A stretch of DNA of 64,000 nt from Robiginitalea sp. (GTDB lineage: Bacteria; Bacteroidota; Bacteroidia; Flavobacteriales; Flavobacteriaceae), in NCBI GenBank assembly GCA_024642005.1, contig JAHECA010000006.1:53452-117451 (forward strand). The letters are read 5' to 3'. Positions 17,501-25,478 of this stretch are shown here, in pieces. Within the stretch, counting starts at the first letter, position 1. The number at the start of each line of letters is the position of its first letter. The notes under the pieces were generated by a model that made no database searches, was not told the DNA's origin, and saw only the letters and a list, made by a program, of their open reading frames with translations. The position numbers were made by a program, and so were the translations under genes.

Positions 17501-18067
17501 TTAGTTCCGGGCATAAACCTCGGGGACCATAGATTCCTGAACGTTCAGGTAATCGAGCACGGCCTGCATGTTGGAGACGTCGAGCTTGGCGGCGCCCACC
17601 CCGTCGGCCGGCAATATGGCGATGCGGAAGGTTTGGTTGTCAGTATCTCCCGGGGCCAGGGTGCCCAGGTCGAAGGTTGACTCCAGGAAAATGCTCACAT
17701 CCAAAAAGGTGTAATCGTAGTTGTACTGCAAGATGCCCTGGTTCAGCAGGCGGGTCTGTGGCAGCAGGCGCCACACGTCGATGGGGCCGCTGGGGTCGTC
17801 TACCTGTTCCCAGAGGATGTACACCAGCACCACGTCGGTTTCAAAGACCTCCACCGAAGGGGCGTCTTCTGAGAAAACGGTGAAGAGGGTGTAGTTGTTC
17901 CCCGGGGTAAAATCGCCGGTAATGTCGTATACCTGCCCCAGGATGTTAATCCCGTCCAGGCCGTCTTGCCCGTCAAATCCGGGAGGGCCGGGAGGGCCTG
18001 TCGGCCCTTCGCAGGAGAGTGTTAAAAATACGGTGGCCAGGCTGAGTAAAAGGCTGAATTTTTTCAT
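17501..18067 (-). CDS. Lipoprotein with a collagen-like N-terminal segment
   Basis: The protein has 188 residues with a lipobox LTLSC (Cys19). Directly after the cysteine comes a short Gly-X-Y tract (GPTGPPGPPGFDGQDGLDG), then a beta-rich domain of about 140 residues with no motif I recognise. Similar lipoproteins with short collagen-like stalks are common in Bacteroidota and are thought to be surface displayed. The start at 18067 gives the signal directly; an ATG at 18145 adds 26 residues without signal character. Confidence 0.75.
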   Translation of the reverse strand: MKKFSLLLSLATVFLTLSCEGPTGPPGPPGFDGQDGLDGINILGQVYDITGDFTPGNNYTLFTVFSEDAPSVEVFETDVVLVYILWEQVDDPSGPIDVWRLLPQTRLLNQGILQYNYDYTFLDVSIFLESTFDLGTLAPGDTDNQTFRIAILPADGVGAAKLDVSNMQAVLDYLNVQESMVPEVYARN

Positions 18068-18302
18068 AAGGGTATTGTTTTGCGGTTTATCCCCGGTAAC
18101 CGGGAGGTACAGGTTGGGATTCAAAAAGCGTTCCAAAAAATTCAATGGGCTGTAAAAAACACGTAATCAAGCACTTAGAAATTATGTGCGGCAACCACCA
18201 AAAAACCAGGCCGGCTTTGGCTGTGCCGCGCATTCCAAAAATAAGCTATCTTTAATCAACACACAGGCCCTGCCCGTGTTTTATGCCAAACCAAGCCCTC
18301 CT
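18068..18302. other. Intergenic region between divergent lipoprotein and transporter genes
   Basis: This 235-bp stretch holds no credible gene. TATCTTTA at 18247-18254 resembles the -7 box and could serve the transporter gene, leaving a leader of about 45 bases. No operator-like inverted repeat was evident. Confidence 0.5.
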
Positions 18303-19820
18303 ATGAAAAAACGCCACCTGAGTTTTTGGGAAATCTGGAACATGAGTTTCGGGTTTCTCGGCATCCAATTCGGCTTTGCGCTGCAGAACGCCAATACCTC
18401 CCGCATTTTTGAGACCCTGGGTGCCCAGGTGGAAGAAATCCCCATCCTCTGGATTGCTGCCCCGGTGACCGGCCTGCTGGTACAGCCCGTAATCGGTTAT
18501 TTCAGCGACCGCACCTGGACCCGTCTCGGCCGGAGGCGCCCCTACTTCCTGGTGGGGGCCGTGCTGGCGTCCATTGCCCTGTGCATCATGCCCAATTCTC
18601 CTGCCTTGTGGGTGGCGGCCGGCATGCTGTGGATCATGGACGCTTCCATTAATGTCTCCATGGAACCCTTCCGCGCCTTTGTGGGCGATAACCTGCCCGG
18701 CGACCAGCGCACCCTGGGCTTTGCCATGCAGAGCTTTTTCATAGGCGTCGGGGCCGTGGTGGGCTCGGTAATGCCCTGGGTCTTCACCAACTGGCTCGGC
18801 ATCAGCAATACCGCCCCCGAAGGGATGATCCCCGATTCGGTGAAATGGTCTTTTTATATGGGGGCCGTCGTCTTTTTGCTCGCCGTGCTCTGGACCGTCT
18901 GGCGGTCGACGGAATACAGTCCGGAAGAGCTGGAGCAATTTGCCGAAAACCAGGAATTCGAAACGTCCGAGATCAGCCCAGAGGAGAACCGCCGCCGTAT
19001 CGCCAGGCTGAAGGATTACGGCCTGGGGCTGGTCATTTTCGGTATCCTGGCCACCTCGGTACCCTATTATTTCAACCTGCAGAAGGAACTGTTCATCCTC
19101 ACCCTCGGCCTGGGGGTGGTGGGCTGTCTGTTTTTGCTGGCCTCCTGGGTAAGGGCACGCCGCGGGCGCAACGGTTTTGTGACCATAATGACCGACCTGC
19201 TCTACATGCCGCAGACTATGAAACAACTGGCCTGGGTTCAGTTCTTTTCCTGGTTTGCCCTGTTTTCGATGTGGATTTACACCACCCAGGCAGTAACCGG
19301 TCACGTGTTTGGCACCCACGATACCACTTCGCAACTTTACAATGACGGGGCCGACTGGGTAACCATTCTGTTCGGCGTCTACAACGGGGTGGCGGCCATC
19401 GTCGCCTTCCTGCTGCCCGTACTGGCCAAAAAGACCAGCCGGAAGCTGACCCACCTGATCGCCCTTAGCCTGGGTGGGCTGGGCCTGGTGTCGGTCTATT
19501 TTATTAGCGACCCTAACTGGCTGCTGTTGAGCATGATCGGGGTGGGTATCGCCTGGGCGAGCATCCTCTCCATTCCCTACGCCATGCTGGCTGGTGCCCT
19601 GCCCCCCAAGAAAATGGGCTATTACATGGGGGTATTCAACTTTTTCATCGTGATCCCGCAAATGGTGGCCGCCACCATCCTGGGCTTTTTGGTGAAGGCC
19701 TTTTTCGACGGCCAGCCCGTTTATGCCCTTATTATAGGAGGTTGTGCCATGCTGCTGTCAGGATTGCTAACCCTGCGGGTGCACGACCGGGCTAGTGTGG
19801 CCGTAGACGAGATCGGTTGA
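18303..19820 (+). CDS. MFS sugar transporter, SLC45 / maltose-sucrose symporter type
   Basis: The 505-residue protein has about twelve hydrophobic segments. KRHLSFWEIWNMSFGFLGIQFGF, FETLGAQVEEIPILWIAAP and FSDRTWTRLGRRRPYF are typical of the GPH/SLC45-like sugar symporter branch that imports disaccharides such as maltose or sucrose with protons. It lies 76 bp ahead of glgE on the same strand, followed by maltokinase, branching enzyme and alpha-glucosidase, so maltose or short maltodextrin is the likely cargo (inference from context). The start at 18303 precedes the conserved N-terminus; an upstream ATG at 18186 was rejected. Confidence 0.88.
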   Translation: MKKRHLSFWEIWNMSFGFLGIQFGFALQNANTSRIFETLGAQVEEIPILWIAAPVTGLLVQPVIGYFSDRTWTRLGRRRPYFLVGAVLASIALCIMPNSPALWVAAGMLWIMDASINVSMEPFRAFVGDNLPGDQRTLGFAMQSFFIGVGAVVGSVMPWVFTNWLGISNTAPEGMIPDSVKWSFYMGAVVFLLAVLWTVWRSTEYSPEELEQFAENQEFETSEISPEENRRRIARLKDYGLGLVIFGILATSVPYYFNLQKELFILTLGLGVVGCLFLLASWVRARRGRNGFVTIMTDLLYMPQTMKQLAWVQFFSWFALFSMWIYTTQAVTGHVFGTHDTTSQLYNDGADWVTILFGVYNGVAAIVAFLLPVLAKKTSRKLTHLIALSLGGLGLVSVYFISDPNWLLLSMIGVGIAWASILSIPYAMLAGALPPKKMGYYMGVFNFFIVIPQMVAATILGFLVKAFFDGQPVYALIIGGCAMLLSGLLTLRVHDRASVAVDEIG

Positions 19821-19855
19821 GGCCAAACGCTCAAATAAGTCTTGCCCGAAATGGG

Positions 19856-19873
19856 GAGAAATGCCTACTTTTA
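19856..19873 (+). promoter_or_regulatory. Promoter-like element ahead of glgE
   Basis: TACTTTTA at 19866-19873 resembles the -7 box, with TTG 21 bases upstream at 19842-19844. The preceding GAGAAATGCC is identical to the element ahead of pyrR at 39951. Confidence 0.45.
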
Positions 19874-19896
19874 GGCAGTAGCCAAGCGAATAAGAC

Positions 19897-21831
19897 ATGA
19901 TGCGACAAGAACGCGTTGTAATAGACGCCGTACACCCCCAGGTAGAGTGCGGCCGTTTTTTTATCAAAAGGGTAGTGGGCGAGACGGTTACGGTTTCGGC
20001 CGATGTGCTGCCCGACGGGCACGACGTGATGCAGGCAGAGGTGCTGTACAAGCACCAGGGCGAGCGGCAGTGGCGGCAGGTTCGCATGCACCCGCTCGGG
20101 AACGACCGGTACCAGGCCTCCTTTACCGTCGAAAAACAGGGTCTTTACCAATATAAAATACGCGGGTGGGTCGATTATGCCCTGAACTGGCAGCACGGCA
20201 TTGAGGCCAAGCTCCGCGACGGACAGCACGTGCGCAGCGAACTCCTCGACGGGGTGCAGTACCTGGAATACCTGGCAGAAGCGGCCTCTGGGGCCGATGC
20301 CGGCTACGCCCTGGAACTGGCCAGCTGTTTTCCCGATGAAAAACGCTACCAGGAGGCTGTGGAAGCAGCCATTTCCAAGCACCTGCACGAATTATTCCTG
20401 GAACACCCAAAGCGCGCGCTGGCGCATACCGCTGACCCCCTGGAAGTGTATGTAGATCGCCAAAGGGCGAACTTCAGCACCTGGTACGAGTTCTTTCCGC
20501 GCTCGGCTTCTGAGACCCCGGGGAAACACGGCACTTTCAAAGACTGCGAACGGCTGCTGCCGCGCATCGCCCAATTGGGCTTCGATACGGTTTACCTGCC
20601 TCCGGTGCACCCTATTGGGGAGCTGAACCGGAAGGGGAAGAACAACAGCACCACAGCCGGCCCAGGCGACTGTGGCGTACCCTGGGCCATCGGCTCGAAA
20701 AAAGGCGGGCACCGCCACCTGCATCCCGAACTGGGCACCGAAGCCGATTTCAGGCGACTGATCCGAAAGGCGGGTGAACACGGCCTGGAAATCGCCATGG
20801 ACCTGGCTTTTCAGGCTGCGCCTGACCACCCCTACATCAAGGAGCACCCGGAGTGGTTCCGCAAACGCCCCGACGGTACCATCCAATACGCCGAGAACCC
20901 CCCGAAGAAATACCAGGACATTGTCAATTTCTATTTCGAATCGAAGGATTATAAGGCGCTCTGGCAGGAATTGCTGGAGGTTACCCTGCAATGGGTCGGG
21001 TTCGGGGTGAAGATCTTCCGGGTCGACAACCCGCACACCAAACCCTTCTTTTTCTGGAACTGGCTCATAGACGAAGTCAAGAAAAAACACCCCGACGTGC
21101 TGTTCCTGGCCGAGGCATTCTCGCGTCCCCGCATCATGCAGCAACTGGCCAAGCAGGGATTTTCCCAATCGTACACCTATTTTACCTGGCGGGTACACAA
21201 GCAGGAGATCATCGATTACATGGTCGAGCTCACCCAGGGCGAAATGCGGGAGTACTACCGGCCGAATTTCTGGCCGAACACGCCTGATATCAACCCCTAC
21301 CACCTGCAGGGCGCCGGGGAAGCCATGCACATGATACGCTATGCCCTGGCAGCCTTGCTTTGCGGCAACATCGGCATATACGGGCCTGTTTTCGAGTACA
21401 TGGTTAGCCAGCCGCTCCCGAACCGGGAAGAATACCTCGATTCGGAAAAGTACGAGATCAGGCACTGGGACTGGACCCTGCAAAACAAACTCGTCCACAT
21501 CATCGGGCGGCTCAACCATATTCGCCGGGCGCACGCGGCCCTGCAACAGACCAACAACCTGGTGTTCTGCAGGCTCGAAAACCCGAACCTGCTGGCTTTT
21601 TACAAATGGGACGATGCCCGCACCGATGAGGTGCTGGTGGTCATTAACCTGGATCCGAACGAGTCGCAACAGGGCAATGTGCAGTTGCCCTACCACGCCA
21701 TGGGGCGGGGCCAGCGCGCCCTGGAAATGTACGACCTGCTCACCCAGACGGCTTACCGGTGGCAGCACGAATGGAATTTCGTGGAGCTCCACCCCAACCT
21801 GCCCATGCACGTATTTCAGATAAGAGGATAA
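19897..21831 (+). CDS. glgE: Alpha-1,4-glucan:maltose-1-phosphate maltosyltransferase
   Basis: The enzyme has 644 residues: an N-terminal beta domain, then a GH13_3 (alpha/beta)8 barrel. The nucleophile is Asp377 in VDNPHTKP, the acid/base Glu406 in FLAEAFSRP, and the third carboxylate Asp464 in NTPDINP; the spacing (29 and 87) closely matches the characterised Streptomyces enzyme. It transfers maltosyl units from maltose-1-phosphate to growing alpha-1,4-glucan. Maltokinase starts seven bases downstream and branching enzyme after that, making a transcript that goes from maltose to glycogen-like polymer. The ATG at 19897 is followed at once by a second ATG; either could be used. Confidence 0.96.
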   Translation: MMRQERVVIDAVHPQVECGRFFIKRVVGETVTVSADVLPDGHDVMQAEVLYKHQGERQWRQVRMHPLGNDRYQASFTVEKQGLYQYKIRGWVDYALNWQHGIEAKLRDGQHVRSELLDGVQYLEYLAEAASGADAGYALELASCFPDEKRYQEAVEAAISKHLHELFLEHPKRALAHTADPLEVYVDRQRANFSTWYEFFPRSASETPGKHGTFKDCERLLPRIAQLGFDTVYLPPVHPIGELNRKGKNNSTTAGPGDCGVPWAIGSKKGGHRHLHPELGTEADFRRLIRKAGEHGLEIAMDLAFQAAPDHPYIKEHPEWFRKRPDGTIQYAENPPKKYQDIVNFYFESKDYKALWQELLEVTLQWVGFGVKIFRVDNPHTKPFFFWNWLIDEVKKKHPDVLFLAEAFSRPRIMQQLAKQGFSQSYTYFTWRVHKQEIIDYMVELTQGEMREYYRPNFWPNTPDINPYHLQGAGEAMHMIRYALAALLCGNIGIYGPVFEYMVSQPLPNREEYLDSEKYEIRHWDWTLQNKLVHIIGRLNHIRRAHAALQQTNNLVFCRLENPNLLAFYKWDDARTDEVLVVINLDPNESQQGNVQLPYHAMGRGQRALEMYDLLTQTAYRWQHEWNFVELHPNLPMHVFQIRG

Positions 21832-21837
21832 CCCGTT

Positions 21838-23472
21838 ATGGCGAAAAAGGAAACAGCACCCGCCCCCGAAAACGTCTTCACCAGTGAACAGCCCTGGGAA
21901 GGGCTCATGGAAGACAGCCGCTTCGTAAAGGCCTTCCTCTCGGAAGTGCTGGAAACCTATGTCCAGAAACAGCGCTGGTACGGGGGCAAGTCGAGCACAC
22001 TCAAGTATATCGAACTCCAGGAGTACTTCCGCATCCAGCAACGCGAAGAAGTGTACTACGGCCTGCTTCTCGAAGTGAACTTCGAGGAGGCCTTCTACCA
22101 GCATTACTTCTTACCCATCGCTTTTGTATCGGACGAGAATTTCGCCAAAAAGGACCGTATACTCCCCATCCAGATCAAGGGGCAGGAGGGCTTTATTATC
22201 GATGCCGTAAACCTCGAGGCCTTTCGCAAACTGGTTTACGAGCGCATCTCGACTGCCCTGCCCAACGATACCACCAAGGTGCGCTACCACAAGAGCCTCA
22301 ACTTTGCCCCGGCCCCGTATGCGAGCTCGCGCCTCATGGGCCTGGAGCAGAGCAACACCTCGGTAATCATCAACGACACCTCTGTGCTCAAGTTTTTTAG
22401 GCGAATCTACGCCGACAAGAACCCCGATTACGAGATGAGCCGCTTTCTCAGCGACCGCAAGGGCTACAAGAACACCCCGGCCTACCAGGGCAGCCTGAGC
22501 CTGATCGATTCAGACGGAGACGACATCACTATCGCCCTGATGCAGCAGATGGTGCCCAACCAGGGCGATGCTTGGGAATACATGCTCGGCGAGCTCCACA
22601 AAGTATTCAGCAACCTGGAGATCAAAAACATCCGTCTGGCCGAATTGCCCGAGATCGAGCTGTTCCAGCGGTTGAAGATTCGCGACGTACCCCCTGAGAT
22701 CATCGACTGGGCCGGACTCAATATTTTCCTGAAACTCCAGAAAATAGCCCGTCGCACGGCCGAGATGCACATCGCCCTCGGCTCGGAGTTCGAAGACACC
22801 GGCTTTACGCCCTCCCACTTCAATGGCGATTACGAGGTATGGCTCAAAAACCGCCTCATCTACATGTTCCAGAACCGGATCAACACGGTTGAGAACAACC
22901 TCGAGCGCCTCGAAGGCAAAACCCTGGAGCTGGCCCAGGAACTCCTGGCGCGCAAGGACGAGATACGCAGACGCTTCCTCACCTTCGACTGGACCAAACT
23001 CAAGGGTGAGCGCCTGCGCGTGCACGGCGACTTCCACCTGGGGCAGATTTTGGTGAAGGGAGACGACTTTTACCTACTTGACTTCGAAGGGGAGCCCGAG
23101 AGCACCATCCGCGACCGGAAGGTGAAACAGCCCCCCCTGAAAGACATTGCCGGTATTTTCCGTTCTTTCCATTATGCGGTATATGCCACCCTGTTCCTCA
23201 ACCCTGACAAATACCCCTATTCGCAGGAAGAGCTCTTCGGCGCAGGCGAACTCCTGTACCGCTATTTCATAGGGGTGTTCATGGAAACGTACGTGCAGCT
23301 GATCCAGGACCACAACATCGACATTGGCTACAATGCCGAACGCATTTTCCTGCTCAAATACTGCATGCTCGAAAAAGCGGTTTACGAACTGGGCTACGAG
23401 ATGAATTCCCGCCCCGACTGGGCAGTGATCCCCCTCGAAGGGATACGAAGTATCATTAACGACAAATCCTGA
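21838..23472 (+). CDS. Maltokinase (Pep2), stand-alone
   Basis: The 544-residue protein resembles Pep2 maltokinases, which phosphorylate maltose with ATP to maltose-1-phosphate for GlgE. KQRWYGGKS near residue 50 is the N-terminal cap motif; HGDFHLGQIL (catalytic Asp398) and LLDFEGEP (metal Asp415) form the aminoglycoside-kinase-like active site. In many bacteria this domain is fused to trehalose synthase; here there is no TreS domain, although the protein is longer than the roughly 440-460 residues of mycobacterial stand-alone enzymes. The gene sits between glgE and glgB with gaps under 10 bp. Confidence 0.93.
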   Translation: MAKKETAPAPENVFTSEQPWEGLMEDSRFVKAFLSEVLETYVQKQRWYGGKSSTLKYIELQEYFRIQQREEVYYGLLLEVNFEEAFYQHYFLPIAFVSDENFAKKDRILPIQIKGQEGFIIDAVNLEAFRKLVYERISTALPNDTTKVRYHKSLNFAPAPYASSRLMGLEQSNTSVIINDTSVLKFFRRIYADKNPDYEMSRFLSDRKGYKNTPAYQGSLSLIDSDGDDITIALMQQMVPNQGDAWEYMLGELHKVFSNLEIKNIRLAELPEIELFQRLKIRDVPPEIIDWAGLNIFLKLQKIARRTAEMHIALGSEFEDTGFTPSHFNGDYEVWLKNRLIYMFQNRINTVENNLERLEGKTLELAQELLARKDEIRRRFLTFDWTKLKGERLRVHGDFHLGQILVKGDDFYLLDFEGEPESTIRDRKVKQPPLKDIAGIFRSFHYAVYATLFLNPDKYPYSQEELFGAGELLYRYFIGVFMETYVQLIQDHNIDIGYNAERIFLLKYCMLEKAVYELGYEMNSRPDWAVIPLEGIRSIINDKS

Positions 23473-23480
23473 CAACCATT

Positions 23481-25379
23481 ATGGGACAAGTAATCCCGCA
23501 TAGCTTATTTACAGATTTTGATATCAGCCTTTTCAAATCAGGCAAACATTTTCGTCTCTACGAAAAACTGGGCTCACACCTGGTGGAGGTAAATGGGGTC
23601 AAAGGAGTCTATTTTGCGGTCTGGGCCCCGTCTGCCAAGGCGGTTTCCGTGGTAGGCGACTTTAACTACTGGCTCGAGGGCGAGCACCCCTTAAACGTGC
23701 GCTGGGATGCCAGCGGCATCTGGGAGGGCTTCATCCCGGGCCTTGATCAGGGCACCCTGTACAAATACAAAATACACTCCCATCTGGGCGATGTGAAGAC
23801 CGAAAAGGTCGACCCTTATGCCCGCTATTGCGAGCACCCGCCCAAAACGGCCTCGGTGGTCTGGAAGGCCCCACACAATTGGCAGGATGGCGCCTGGATG
23901 AAAAACCGGATCAACCACAACGGCCTCGACAAACCCTATTCGGTATACGAAGTGCACCTGGGCTCCTGGAAGCGGAAAAACGGGGGGGATAAGTTTATGA
24001 CCTACCTCGAGATGGCCGACGAATTGGTGGCTTATGTCAGGGAGATGGGCTTTACCCACGTGGAGTTTATGCCGGTCATGGAATTTCCCTACGACCCCTC
24101 CTGGGGCTACCAGCTCACCGGGTATTTTGCCCCGACCTCCCGTTTCGGGAAACCCGAAGATTTCAAGGTGCTGGTAGATACGCTCCACCAGAACGGTATT
24201 GGCGTGATCCTGGACTGGGTGCCCTCGCACTTTCCTGAAGATGCCCACGGGCTGGGCCTTTTTGACGGTTCACACCTGTACGAGCACCCCGACCGGCGCC
24301 GGGGTTACCACCCCGACTGGAAGAGCCTCATCTTCAACTACGGGCGCAACGAGGTGCGGGCCTTTCTGATCAGTAATGCCCTGTTCTGGCTTGACCAGTA
24401 CCACATTGACGGCCTGCGGGTAGACGCCGTGGCGTCCATGCTCTATCTCGACTATTCTAGGGAGCAGGGGGAATGGGAACCTAATGTCTACGGGAACAAC
24501 GAGCACCTCGAGGCCATTTCATTTTTGCGCGAACTCAATTCGGAGGTGTACGGGAACTTCCCGGGGGTACAGACCATAGCCGAAGAGTCGACCGCGTTTT
24601 CAGGGGTTACCAAACCCGTGAGCATGGGTGGCCTGGGCTTCGGAATGAAATGGATGATGGGTTGGATGCACGATACCCTGGAATACTTCAAGAAAGAACC
24701 GGTTTTCCGCAAATACCACCAGAATGCCATCACCTTCAGCATGACCTATGCCTTTACCGAAAATTTCATGCTGCCCTTTTCACACGACGAGGTGGTGTAC
24801 GGCAAGCAATCGCTGCTGTACCGCATGCCGGGAGACGAATGGCAGCGCTTTGCGAACCTGAGGTTGCTGTTCGGGTATATGTTCACGCATCCGGGCAGCA
24901 AGCTGCTGTTCATGGGGGGCGAATTCGGGCAGTCGTCCGAATGGAATTTCCAGCAAAGCCTCGACTGGCACCTGCTGCAGTACGATTTCCACAAAGGGGT
25001 ACAGGAACTGGTAAAAGACCTGAATGCCCTGTATCGGGCCCAGCCTGCCCTGTATGAAAAACAATATAGCCACGAAGGCTTCCGCTGGATCGACTACGGC
25101 GATGCCGAGAATTCCGTCCTGACCTTTATCCGGAAAGGGCATGAGTCAAAAGACGACCTCATAGTGGCCTGCAACCTGACCCCGGTACCCCGGGAAAAAT
25201 ACCGGATCGGCGTTCCGAAAACCCGCCAGCTCAAGGAGGTCTTCAACAGCGACGACAAGCGCTACGGGGGCAGCGGCCAGTTAAACGGCACGGCCAGTAT
25301 CAGCAAAACGGCCTGGCACGGCTTCGAACGCTCCGTCGAAGTTACCCTGCCGCCCCTTGGGGTGGTTATCTTCCGGTAA
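23481..25379 (+). CDS. glgB: 1,4-alpha-glucan branching enzyme
   Basis: The enzyme has 632 residues with an N-terminal CBM48 domain (YFAVWAPSAKAVSVVGDFN) and a GH13 catalytic barrel. The nucleophile is Asp315 in GLRVDAVASMLYLDYSR, the acid/base Glu368 in IAEESTAF, and the third carboxylate lies in FSHDEVVYGK. It introduces alpha-1,6 branches into the glucan made by GlgE. It lies eight bases after the maltokinase stop. Compared with E. coli GlgB it lacks the additional first N-terminal domain, a common shorter form. Confidence 0.96.
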   Translation: MGQVIPHSLFTDFDISLFKSGKHFRLYEKLGSHLVEVNGVKGVYFAVWAPSAKAVSVVGDFNYWLEGEHPLNVRWDASGIWEGFIPGLDQGTLYKYKIHSHLGDVKTEKVDPYARYCEHPPKTASVVWKAPHNWQDGAWMKNRINHNGLDKPYSVYEVHLGSWKRKNGGDKFMTYLEMADELVAYVREMGFTHVEFMPVMEFPYDPSWGYQLTGYFAPTSRFGKPEDFKVLVDTLHQNGIGVILDWVPSHFPEDAHGLGLFDGSHLYEHPDRRRGYHPDWKSLIFNYGRNEVRAFLISNALFWLDQYHIDGLRVDAVASMLYLDYSREQGEWEPNVYGNNEHLEAISFLRELNSEVYGNFPGVQTIAEESTAFSGVTKPVSMGGLGFGMKWMMGWMHDTLEYFKKEPVFRKYHQNAITFSMTYAFTENFMLPFSHDEVVYGKQSLLYRMPGDEWQRFANLRLLFGYMFTHPGSKLLFMGGEFGQSSEWNFQQSLDWHLLQYDFHKGVQELVKDLNALYRAQPALYEKQYSHEGFRWIDYGDAENSVLTFIRKGHESKDDLIVACNLTPVPREKYRIGVPKTRQLKEVFNSDDKRYGGSGQLNGTASISKTAWHGFERSVEVTLPPLGVVIFR

Positions 25380-25478
25380 AAAGACAGCCGCAAACGTTGT
25401 AGTTTATAATTGCCCGCTCAATCATTTCCCTATATGGAGCGAAAGTCTTTCTTTTGTGGGTCTTAATGACGAGCGGTT

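Noticed and set aside
20392..22104. Long open frame antisense to glgE and the maltokinase gene
   Set aside because: It spans the boundary of two real genes with confirmed active-site residues and has no motif of its own.
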